From Bryoerythrophyllum caledonicum (lineage: Eukaryota > Streptophyta > Bryopsida > Pottiales > Pottiaceae): 64,000 bases of DNA. The DNA lies in NCBI GenBank assembly GCA_963971425.1, contig OZ020514.1:13831218-13895217 (forward strand), written 5' to 3'. Under the pieces are notes generated by a model. That model was given only the letters and a program-made list of their open reading frames with translations, made no database searches and had not been told where the DNA came from. This document shows, piece after piece, positions 54,492 to 64,000 of this stretch (position 1 is its first letter; each line of letters begins with the position of its first letter). The position numbers and the translations under genes are program-made.

Positions 54492-55917
54492 TTGACGGGA
54501 TTTTTTGAGGTGGTTTCGGATATCGTGCTGCATCCAAAACAGTGCGCAATCTGAAGATCACAAGAAAATTAGTCGTTATTGATTAGTTACATGATTAATA
54601 CGTAACTAGTATAATCAGATTGATATTCATTTGAGGAACTCTATTCCGAAGTGAAAAAAAAAATAACTAGAGAGAATCATAACCTAGGTTTAGAACGTTG
54701 TTTTGGTTCTAAAATCCTTCAAGCATGCAAGAAAAAGCTGAGGAATAAGAATGAGCGCTGAAATTACCTTTGTCTGTATGAATCAGCGCGTCGAGGCACC
54801 CGCTGGTTAGCACTAGGGTTGCACCTGTTGGACGCACCCGTTAGCTGCAGTCGCTCGCTCGCTTCGTCTGTTATCAGAGCGCTGAAATTACCTGCGCTTG
54901 CTCGAACAATTTCTCGCTTGCTCGCTCTCTTAGAACCTTCAAACACCGGCGCTGCTCGTGCTCTTCCTGGAACGTTCGACGATGCTCTTGATCGCGCTCA
55001 CAAAATCGCCTTCGACCGAAATTAACACCTCGCACTCCTGCTGCTGCTACTCACAAATACACCTCGCACTCCCGCTGCATCTACTCACAAATTGACCTCG
55101 CACTCAAACTCACGCTAAAGTACTACAGTCCATACACAACGCAGGAAAATAAAACATGAAAAATCAACACGCGGGAGGAGAGAGACGAAGAAGGGAAGCT
55201 AAGAAAACAAGAAGCGTTGGAAAAGCAAGAATGGGAGGACTTGGAAAGGCTGGAGTTGGTGGTGGCGGGAGGGAGGTAATGGAAAATGTAATGATGATGG
55301 AACCAAGCCGTTGACCACGACGGCTGAGTTACCATTTGGCACTTCTAATGATGACTTTTTCATCATTTGTCTCGAGTGAACTTCTCTACAAGCCGTGAAG
55401 TTCTTTTCTTGATTTGACTTTTCATTACTTTCTTGTGTGATTTGAGTCTTCATTACTTTATTTTCATTACTTTTCATTACTTTCTTTGCGTGAACTTTTT
55501 TGAATTGTAAATTTAAATTGCAAATTTTATTTGAAGATTTGATTTCCAAATTTAATTTTACACATTTCATTTGCAAATTATATTTTCACACATTTCATTT
55601 GCAAATATCATTTTACACATTTGATTTATGAACTTACTTTTCACAATTTGATTTCCAAAGTGGCGGCTGCGGTAATCTACATGTATTATGGTGTATTTGA
55701 ACATGATAAAGTTTAAACTTTGGAATAACTTTCATATGAAAGATGTTGGTTGAAAATTAACAAATGAATGAAGTCTTGTTAATTTGAATACAATGTCTAA
55801 ATACATCAAAATCCAGAAGATTAATTGTTATTAAACAATCAAGGTATAAACATCTCCATTTGTAGATTAAATTTTTTAAACATTGAATACAACAAAAAAT
55901 ACTAAACTTAAACCCTA

Positions 55918-56100
55918 AACTCTTATCCTAATCCTAACCCTAATGCTAACCCTAACCCTAACCCTAATGCTAACCCTAACCCTAATGCTAGCCCTAATTC
56001 TAATCCATCGTCCCCCCGTCCTTGTCCCCTTGTCCCCCATCCCCCGTCCTCCGTCCCCGTCCCCGTCCCCATCCCCAAACCCTAATCCCCGCTCCGTCCT
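55918..56100. repeat. Telomere-like repeats and C-rich simple repeat
   Basis: 55918-55995 is CCCTAA/CCCTAATGCTAA repeat, an inward copy of the plant-type telomere motif with variants. 56005-56085 is CCCCGTC simple repeat. Mirror of 40440-40900. Confidence 0.8.
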
Positions 56101-56228
56101 TTTATCCAAAACCCTAACTTTTAGCATCCATCCAAAAGCGTTATTCATTGACGCGTTCATCCATCGACATGTTTCTCATCCTGTATTCTTTTATAGATAT
56201 AGATTCTTTTTTTCTATATAAATCGTAT

Positions 56229-57835
56229 GAAGATATAATTGTACAATAATAGATATCGTATCGAGAAACAATTAGATATAAATCGTATGGAGATATAATT
56301 GTATGTAGAATATATATATATATAACATCTGTGTATGTAAAGTTGTAGGTTGGAAATATATGTATATATAAATAAAATGTATCCACATATAATTCTTGTA
56401 TGTTGTATATATGAATAAAATGTATGTATGTATAGTTGTATATTGTATATATTATACATAGATATAAATCGTGTGGAGATATAATTGTACAATAATATAT
56501 ATTGTATCGAGAATCAATTAGATATAAATCGTATGAAGATATAATTGTATGTTGTATATATATATACATATAACATCTATGTATGTATAGTTGTATGTTG
56601 GATATATATAAATATATAAAATGTATCGGTATATAATTATTGTATGACATTGTATATATGTATAAAATGTATGTATGTATAGTTGTATGTTGTAGATATA
56701 AATTTGTATGTTATATAGATATAAATTGTATGGAGATATAATTGGGTGTTGTATATATATATAACACATGTGTATGTATAGTTGTAGATTGGAAATATAT
56801 GTATATATAAAATGTATCAATATATAATTGTATGTTGTATATGTATATACATATAATATCTGTGTACGTATAGTAACATAGTTATAGGTTGGATATATAT
56901 AAATATATAAAATGTATCGATATATAATTATTGTATGTTGTATATATGTATAAAATGTATGTTGTTTATAAAGATATAAATTGTATGGAGATATAATTGT
57001 GTGTTGAATATATATAAAACATCTGTGTATGTATAGTTGTAGGTTGTATATATTATATATAAATATATAAAATATATCCATATATAATTATTGTATGTTG
57101 TATTTATGTATAAAATGTATGTTTGTATAGTTGTATGTTGTTTATTAAGATATAAATCGTATGGAGATATAATTGTGTGTTGAATATATATAAAACATCT
57201 GTGTATGTATAGTTGTAGGTTGGAAATATATGTATATATAAAATGTATCAATATATAATTGTATGTTGTATATATATATACATATAACATATGTGTATGT
57301 ATAGTAACATAGTTGTATGTTGGATATATATATATATAAAATGTATCGATATATAATTCTTGTATGTTGTATATATGTATAAAATGTATGTATGTATAGT
57401 TGTATGTTGTATATATAGGTATAAATCATATGGAGATATAATTGTGTGTTGTATATATATATATATATAACATCTGTGTATGTATAGTTGTAGGTTGGAA
57501 ATATATACATATATAAAATGTATTGATATGTAATTATTGCATCTTGTATATATGACTAAAATGTATGTTTATATAATATATGTGAATAAAATGTATGTAT
57601 GTATAGTTGTATGTTGTATATATAGATATAAATCGTATGGAGATATAATTGTGTGTTGTATATATATATATAACATCTGTGTATGTATAGTTGTAGGTGG
57701 TATATATATATATATAAATATATAAAATGTATCGATATATAATTCTTGTATGTTGTATATATGTATAAAATATATGTTTGTATAGTTGTATGTTGTATAT
57801 AAAGATATAAATCGTATGGAGATATAATTGTGTGT

Positions 57836-57881
<46 letters not shown>

Positions 57882-57930
57882 AGATCTGTGTATGTATAGT
57901 TGTATGTTGGATATATATCTACTTATATAA
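56229..57930. repeat. AT-rich satellite, about 240-bp units
   Basis: About seven diverged units containing AGATATAAATCGTATGGAGA, TATAATTGTGTGTTGTATAT, AACATCTGTGTATGTATAGT and AAAATGTATCGATATATAAT. Internal TA microsatellites reach 19 repeats at 57838-57877. The long Tyr/Ile-rich frames on the minus strand are artefacts of the satellite. A fragment lies at 17180-17315. Confidence 0.9.
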
Positions 57931-58043
57931 TAGGCGTCAATGTCTGTCCGTCCGCCGCTCCTGGTCACATGACCTTTGGAATTGCCATTTGAATCAAATG
58001 TGCCTTTTGAATTGAATGTGAACTTTGAAAGAATCCTCCATAT
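57918..58043 (+). mobile_element. Possible Helitron 5' end
   Basis: TCTACTTATATAATAGGCGT is followed by CAATGTCTGTCCGTCCGCCG. A TC start after A, then a TATATAA stretch and CTGTCCGTC words, resembles Helitron 5' termini. No matching 3' end or Rep/helicase gene was located downstream. Confidence 0.25.
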
Positions 58044-58178
58044 GTGCCCTTTGGAGGAATCCTTTATAGTGCCCTTTGGAGGAATCCTTTATAGTGCCCT
58101 TTGGAGGAATCTTTTATAGTGCCCTTTGGAGGAATCTTTTATAGTGCCCTTTGGAGGAAACCTTTACAGTGCCCTTTT
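58044..58178 (+). repeat. Tandem repeat, 25-bp unit
   Basis: Five and a half units of GTGCCCTTTGGAGGAATCCT plus TTATA, nearly identical. Confidence 0.9.
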
Positions 58179-59631
58179 ATTCAAATTTGGCTTATTGAGT
58201 TTTGATATAGTATTATGTATCAAAAATAGAAAAATAAAACCATAATTTTCAACATATTGAAACTACACAATGTACTACCTCGGGTACATAAAATAAATGA
58301 TAGTTATCTAAAGACAATAACACGTATATAAAATAAATAATGGGTATTTAAAGTAAATAATAGGTATATATAGTACATAATGCATATATAATGGGTAAAT
58401 TTTATTTTTGCATTTACATATGTTTATTTAACTTGGGATTGCCCCGGTCAGTTGATGACAACGGGGAATGGACTTGATTCGATTTAGATTTGATTCGAGC
58501 TTATAGGTTTTTAAAAAAAAAACATGCAAATGTAACTTTAACACACCACCCTCCGCTCTCCCCGTCCATAACATTAAGTAGATGGAAGATATGGACCTCT
58601 TGCCAAAAGAATCAAAAGCCAATTGGCAAATGATTCTTCTTCTACAAAGAGTAGAGGCTCGTCCTGTAAAGAATTTGAGAGGAAAAGATGGGATGACAAT
58701 GGTGAAAACCGAGAAAGAAATGATAAAAACAACCTAGAAACCTTCTATTTGCAAGTCACAACCTCCTTCAAAAGACAAAAGTAACCGACATGTGGCCAAA
58801 ATACTCCATGAATTTGATAAAAAGTCAACATAGGCCATTAAAAGCGTCCTAAAAATGGGCTGACATGGTGTGTATGATGAAATCATGCACTACACTCCAA
58901 ATGGCAACTACAATAAAATATTAGAATTATTCCTACAACTTGCAAAAGTAGTTGGCAAATGGATTACTATATCTTTTAAAAGCAAGCACCAGGTCAATGC
59001 ATGATGAAGTGGCATGTCAAAAGAAAAACTTTTGCATAAATATTTGATAACATACTAGGGAACATTATAAGGAACATACTGGGAACGAGTCGGGAACTCT
59101 TAAATAACATTCACTGCGGTAAATAAAATAATGTTTAGTGAATTTGTAAAATATAAAATGTTGGGAACACGTAATAATAAACTACAGTGTGGGCCACCAC
59201 CAGTAAAGTTCATATGAAAAGGAATAAAGACAAAATCAATTATATGCAAGTACTCAATTTATTGAAAGCATGTGATGTGCAAATGCTTGTTTTGGACTTA
59301 GTGGATTAGAATAGATGTATGCTAAACACAATAACAACATGATGCAATGGTGGAGATTGGCCAAGATGATTTTGGGCCTTCAATTCCATGTTACCAATTG
59401 AAATATTCATAACTTTTAGAATAAATATGGAGGATTTTAAGGTTGGACTCCCTTTCCCAGACGATGTGCTTCGGTGAGAAGTATAGTGGTTTGGTTTGCA
59501 TAGTGTTCATATTTTTGACTTTCTAATGATTGTCTTACTTACACTATTCTATGGTTGAAACTTGATTTTAAACCATCTATAATTTTCAGTAGCTAACTAT
59601 ATTTTTTACACATGTGTAGGTATATACAATG
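58179..59631. other. AT-rich DNA upstream of the transposase-like gene
   Basis: 58300-58390 contains ATAAATAATGGGTATTTAAA-type near-repeats. No gene seen. The last 200 bases may hold the promoter of the gene at 59632. Confidence 0.4.
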
Positions 59632-62600
59632 GAAAACATGAGAGATCATTTGCATTCACCACCTTCGCCGAGTACTCGTACAAGTCAAGCGTGTAATTCA
59701 ATTCCAACTTTACCTCCATTTACCGGTACACTGACTTTTACACCGGTGGGTGGAGTTTGACGCCGTGCACCTCGGCTGGGAGTTCCTAGACCTTCATCAA
59801 CGGGTTTTCTTGTATCATCATCTATTCCGGTTCATGGAGGCAGAAATCATGTCTCGTTATTGTCATCAGAGACTATTGGTGTTTCAAGGGTCCAAAGGTC
59901 ACCATCGATTGTTATTCCATCTTCATCTTGCAATGAGGTACCTATTTATCCTTGACCACAAATTGGAGAACCATCATTGATTCAAAATGACCATGCACAC
60001 AATGGTAATGTAGCATCTTCTAGTAGATGTGTTAATGATTTATCATTAATGCATGGGCCAATCTTGGATGAAGTTGATGAAGATTCTGAGGCCAACACAA
60101 TGGAAGGTATTGGTGATTTCTTTGATGTTTACAATAGAGGGGGTTTGAAGGAAGGTGAAAATTTAGCACCTAAAGCAAGGGTAAGAAAACATATGAATGA
60201 TTTAGCTCATGGGGGACACCTAACTCGTCAGAAGCGAGAATGGTGGTTAGGCATTTGTTACTCCGCATCAGCTGTGACGGGGATTCCATTAGACCAAATT
60301 GGAGATGAAGATGTAATGGAAGCAATTCAATATCAGGGTTCAAGTGACATATTAAAACGACGTTTGGGCTTAGATCGAGCTATGCAAAATTGGACCGTTC
60401 GAACATCTATTGAAGATATTGCTGAGAAGAAGGTTCTTGAAAGGATTCAAAGTTACTTCAATTCGGATATTTTTGCTTTGCTTATGGTAGACTCTGGTCT
60501 AACTCATAAAGCATTGCGAGCCATTAAGGCTACTGACGAACTTGGAGTTTTCAAGAATGTTACAAGTTCAAATATCATCAAACGAATGAAGGTAAGCATT
60601 TATTCTCTGTGTGATTTTAATTCAAAGTTTTAGTAATTATTTGATGTATTAAATGGATATTTTATAAGTTATAGGAAATCTACATTATTTCTTGTATTTT
60701 ATTGATTTCGTAAATATGTGAATTATAGAAATTTGTAGAAGAGGCTACACGTGATGGTCTTGGTTGGCAAAGAACGGATGGTGTATCTTTTGGAGTACAA
60801 GTTGATAGCATTGAAGCTTGGTGTATTTTTATGATATTATTATACGAGAGGAGATCAGGAACGATTTTGCAAGATGTGGTGTATTTTAAACTAGGAATTG
60901 ATGCAAGATGTCATTGGAATCGTGGAGGTTAGGTATGTGAAATATGCCTAGAACTTTTGCATGATCGTGGTCTACTATCTTGCATATCAATAGCTAAGTA
61001 CGAAGGAAAAGATTCACAGAGTGAGATACTAGTTCATATTGGAAATCGAGATGCATTTCCATTAGGTGGCCATATCCTTGACCAGCTAAAAGACCTCATT
61101 GTCAAAGGCATTACTATTGAGAACCGGTACTTGCAATTTAAACTTTATGAGTGCCATGATTTAGCCTGTTCATATAGTCTTGTCACTAGAGGTGAAGCAT
61201 CCGCAATAGGTAAAAATTTTTGTCCATGGTGTATGGCTACAAAACCTACTTCGGCAAATGTCACTTCGCAAGAAACATTAGCAATTGAGGATACTATATC
61301 CTCAGTTGCAAAGAAATATTTTATGAGAGAATCTCTCATACAAGAGCTGAATCCATCTATTCCTTTAGATGTAGGTTTGGATACACCCTTATTACCTCTA
61401 TTGTTATTAGATGGAGATAATTGTATACCAACGATCTTGGTACTTAAAGAGTGGCCAATGAATAGGCCAAACATCCATAAGATTACTCCTCCGTCGATGA
61501 GTGATTTAGTGTATTGTACTAGACATGCATCTATCCGGTCTATATTGAAAATGTTCAAATACCTTGAACGTTTTGCTCAAGAGCTTGATTTGATAGACAA
61601 AAGAAGACCTTCAAGGTTTGAAACATTGCGTGCAACCATGCAAAATCCTCCATTGAGGATACAGGTTACAGTGAAGTCAACAACGGGAGTTGAGTATAAA
61701 TCTTTGACTTATGGACAATCAGATGGTATTATCTCAGACCGTATACTCTTGAATATGGATTTACTATTGGATGTCGTTAAAGAGGGTACCGATCCTGAAC
61801 GGTTCATGAATATGTATAAGATGTGGGATGCATATCGTGAATTTGGATGGTATGCATCCAAATGTTTTCATGAATTCACACCATACTTTCATGTGCAAGT
61901 AGCACACGCTGGAGAAATGTCTCGTTCATTGCCTCCTTGTATCACCCTAGGGCGATTAAAGAATGAGGTTATTGAAAGAAAGCATCGGGAAGCGAAGAAT
62001 ATGCACACGGCACAAGGGGCTGGACGAGGTGGACCGCCGGCGGCGGTTCGTGGAACCGCCGAATGGGATCGAATGGATTTGGAGAAGGAAATCCTTACTC
62101 AATATGTACGGTTGAGAATGTCTTACGATGACATGATTCCGGTGAGAACTCAAGATTTATTACAAGCCTTATTGGTGATTTTTAATATTGTATTTTGTTA
62201 ATGTTTTTTTTAATAAATTTCATACGACAAATATTATTTCTTATTCATTGTTTTTGTTGTTAACATATATAGAAATATAGGCAAAAAACATGGATACAAG
62301 AGCCAATTTGAAGTGAATTAAAGCAGGAATTCCTAAGAAGGGGTTCGATCTTCATAAGTATTGAAGAGGCTGAAGATTTGGCAACACCATATGATGGTCA
62401 AGTGGCTCCTCATCAAATCAAGCAAATTTTTAGAAATTGGTATGATAAGTACCAAAGAATTCAAAATGTCGTGACTACGCCTCACCTTGAGGTAAGAATT
62501 TACAACATTTATTAATAGGTTATGATATTTTGTACTATACCGTTTACCACTTTACTAATTTTACGCATACTAATTGCATATTATTTTATCAGGTTCATCA

Positions 62601-62901
62601 ACCATTAGTGCGTACGAGATTGATAACTCAGTCCGCTATTGCCGCTGAGGCGTCACGCCATTCTTTTAGACTCCAAACCAAGAGACCTAGTTTGTGTCCA
62701 ATACCGGAAGGATCTATTTTAGAACCCTCAAGTATCTCAAGCATTCCTACTGTAGAAAATGTAGAAACTTTAGAGGAGATACCTTTGCAAGGACATATTG
62801 CTACTCCTGGACGTGGAAGAGGTCCAAATCGGGGCCGTGGACGAAATTCTTCTAGTAGTCCCCGACCTCGACGAGGGTTCACAACACCGGTGTTAGAATA
62901 G
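59632..62901 (+). pseudogene. DDE-transposase-like protein, four exons, four stops
   Basis: Exons 59632-60591, 60729-62174, 62273-62491 and 62593-62901 are all phase 0 with clear GT-AG ends and total 978 codons. In-frame stops: TGA 59758, TGA 59953, TAG 60930, TGA 62309, each one C-to-T change from a sense codon. Features: a Ser/Pro-rich N-terminus; a helical region (RQKREWWLGICYSASAVTGI); VVYFKLGIDARCHWNRGG (candidate first catalytic Asp); YECHDLACSYSLVTRGEASA then NFCPWCMATKP (CxxC in a second-Asp region); a late LKNEVIERKHREAKNMHTAQ (candidate catalytic Glu); a C-terminal RGRG tail (GRGRGPNRGRGR). This order fits DDE transposases with a Cys-containing insertion, such as KDZ- or Plavaka-like groups, but I cannot assign the family. 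Its partner at 63093-64000 converges on it. Confidence 0.6.
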
Positions 62902-63092
62902 ATTATCTATTATCTCATGTTTGTTTTTTATTTGTAATCTTGTTATGGTTGATTAATTTACATGGCATTTATTATTTGAAAGTCAACACAAGGTAAAACA
63001 ATAAACCTTCAATGCCCAAATAAACAATCAGCTCAGCAATTCGCTTGATTGTAGATTAAAAATTGTAAAACAATACATAATATTAGTCCAAA

Positions 63093-64000
63093 TTATGGAC
63101 TAATGTGACGATGCACTGCACCTATGCCTTCATAACGATGATGCACGGGGTTCCAAACAAATCTTTCCCATGTAAATGAAACACGTAAATGTGGAACACA
63201 AATGGAGTGCGCGTAGAAACTAAATGTCATAGTCGGGTCGACTTGACTCCGTGGGGGATGAGCACAATCATCGGTTACATCACCTAATTCACGATAAGGA
63301 AAGGTTGACCATGCATAGAATATGTGTTGGCGAAGTAAATCATAACCCGATAATGTCACTCGAATGTGATTGTTGTGATGGTCAACAAGACCTAAATGGA
63401 GTATAGGAGAAAACACACAACTCCAAGTGTCGCTATCGCAATCGACATCGATATATGATTGTTCACCTGAGCCCCTCAAGTGTCGCATACTTGTGAGTCT
63501 ATCATAGATTTGACGACCAAGTATATTCCGGAACACTACAACCCGTACGTGAGGTTGAGGAATGCCAATAGACGATGGTAATACTCCATTTGTGGAGTAG
63601 GCACGGCTAGTTGCAAGTCGCTTAACTACAACTTCCGACGTAGAATCCACGGATAGCGGTCGCCATATTGTGTTATTTCCGTGAACAATGATCATGTAAT
63701 GACAAAAGTATGCCATACATAATGACACTCGTCCTGACCATAATCGATAAGACTTGAGTGTATAGAAGCAATCCACAACACCTACACATTAAAAAAAAAT
63801 TAGACTGAAATAAATTCGAAATTTAAGATTCATTGGCATTTATCAAATTTAAAGTACTTACCGTACAAACTCTTGATTGATTCTAGAATAGTCGTAGTTG
63901 TATAAAAAATCTCTTGGCGTAAACACTTCCGCCCTCCCACTTCTTTGGAATGGACAAATGAAGGAACTTTGTAGCCTCTCGATAGAACATCCGATCGCCG
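63093..64000 (-). CDS. Partner gene of the transposase-like element, partial, unknown
   Basis: Two exons: 64000-63862 (runs off the window) and 63781-63093, joined in frame (donor TACG|GTAAGT, acceptor TGTAG), at least 275 codons, no internal stop. Recognisable stretches: RQEIFYTTTTILESIKSLYG, MIIVHGNNTIWRPLSV, RVVVFRNILGRQIYDRL, HHNNHIRVTLSGYDLLRQHI and SFTWERFVWNPVHHRYEG. No domain recognised. Tail-to-tail with the gene at 59632-62901, 192 bp apart, suggesting the second gene of one transposon. Its lack of stops contrasts with its neighbour. Confidence 0.55.

Larger units (their letters stand above)
49667..54527 (-). pseudogene. B, ParB-like/methyltransferase-like element gene
   Basis: Homologue of gene A. 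Coding exon 1 is within 54527-54492 (ATG has become ATA here), exon 2 is 53720-52364, exon 3 51872-50435, exon 4 50311-49667. Exons 1+2 give exactly 463 codons. Exon 2: N-terminal region shared only with B', a basic patch (PPRKKKRPSQ), then the ParB-like domain LVVGIQRLHRATRGVVVYRK, MPFQASLQHLYVMLI and THYVIIGGQLCVAAHKVLI (G-G-Q near 52648). Exon 3 ends WNQLRWANFNIDAVDDI, NVIVNISGGPAITWLGL and exon 4 opens TKGAQVIEVVYSKDERL, matching the methyltransferase-like motif I region and following strand of A, with the intron in the same place and phase. Exon 4 ends in DEPEDE-type acidic repeats. Lesions: TAG at 51018, frame shifts near 50930 and 50740, TAG near 50652. Confidence 0.6.
51456..56228 (-). 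repeat. Right arm of the 5-kb inverted repeat
   Basis: Inverted match to 40304-45460, ending at ATAAATCGT (56228) next to the AT satellite. On the inner side the B gene continues without a break, so this arm is the parental configuration and the left arm is the truncated one. Confidence 0.85.

Noticed and set aside
56141..57968. Long Tyr/Ile-rich membrane-like proteins on the minus strand
   Set aside because: Translations of an AT-rich satellite; overlapping frames give the same composition.

Overview
The window looks like repeat-rich nuclear DNA of a streptophyte (land plant or charophyte alga). Evidence: degenerate TTTAGGG telomere-type repeats inside the sequence, GT-AG introns in AT-rich DNA, a Ty3/gypsy reverse transcriptase fragment, and pieces of plant-type genes (ribosomal protein L15, plastid-type glucose-6-phosphate isomerase). 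No host gene is certainly intact. Nearly all recognisable coding DNA belongs to mobile elements, most of it broken by stop codons. I could not determine the lineage.

The main feature is a 19.7-kb DNA element at 18969-38698. Its ends are 29-bp terminal inverted repeats (27/29 identical) flanked by a 4-bp duplication (AAAC). It sits inside an exon of a ribosomal protein L15 (RPL15) fragment; removing the element and one AAAC restores the RPL15 frame. It carries two divergent transcription units. On the minus strand is a large transposase-like gene (T1, 19956-22786). On the plus strand is a multi-exon gene (A, 29.1-38.4 kb) that encodes, in order, a ParB/DGQHR-like domain, a DNA-methyltransferase-like C-terminal half, an acidic and coiled-coil tail, and an FCP1/NIF-type phosphatase domain. 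About 25 copies of a 21-bp near-perfect palindrome (core AGCTCGAGTCGAGCT) lie upstream of both genes and in the introns of gene A. I saw none outside the element.

A second, divergent system uses another 20-bp quasi-palindrome (GATCGGTAGATCTTCCTATC type). Its parts are a truncated transposase T2 (12950-14900, minus), a truncated ParB-type gene copy B' (42.2-45.46 kb, plus), and a longer copy B (46.8-54.5 kb, minus) with one intact phosphatase gene and one broken one. B and B' lie in two 5-kb inverted arms (40304-45460 and 51456-56228); a Ty3/gypsy fragment starts exactly where the left arm ends. T2 and B' have the same relative order and orientation as T1 and A, so they may be the two halves of an older element of the same kind, split by the 19.7-kb insertion.

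Other regions: 0-6 kb holds small inverted-repeat elements nested in a dispersed repeat; 10.0-11.4 kb holds a decayed TET/JBP-like dioxygenase gene; 16.6-17.5, 40.4-40.9 and 55.9-57.9 kb hold AT-rich satellites and G/C-rich simple repeats; 18.3-19.0 and 38.7-39.5 kb hold captured host gene fragments; 59.6-64.0 kb holds a two-gene transposon (DDE-transposase-like gene plus a convergent partner). There is a 200-base assembly gap at 40104-40303.
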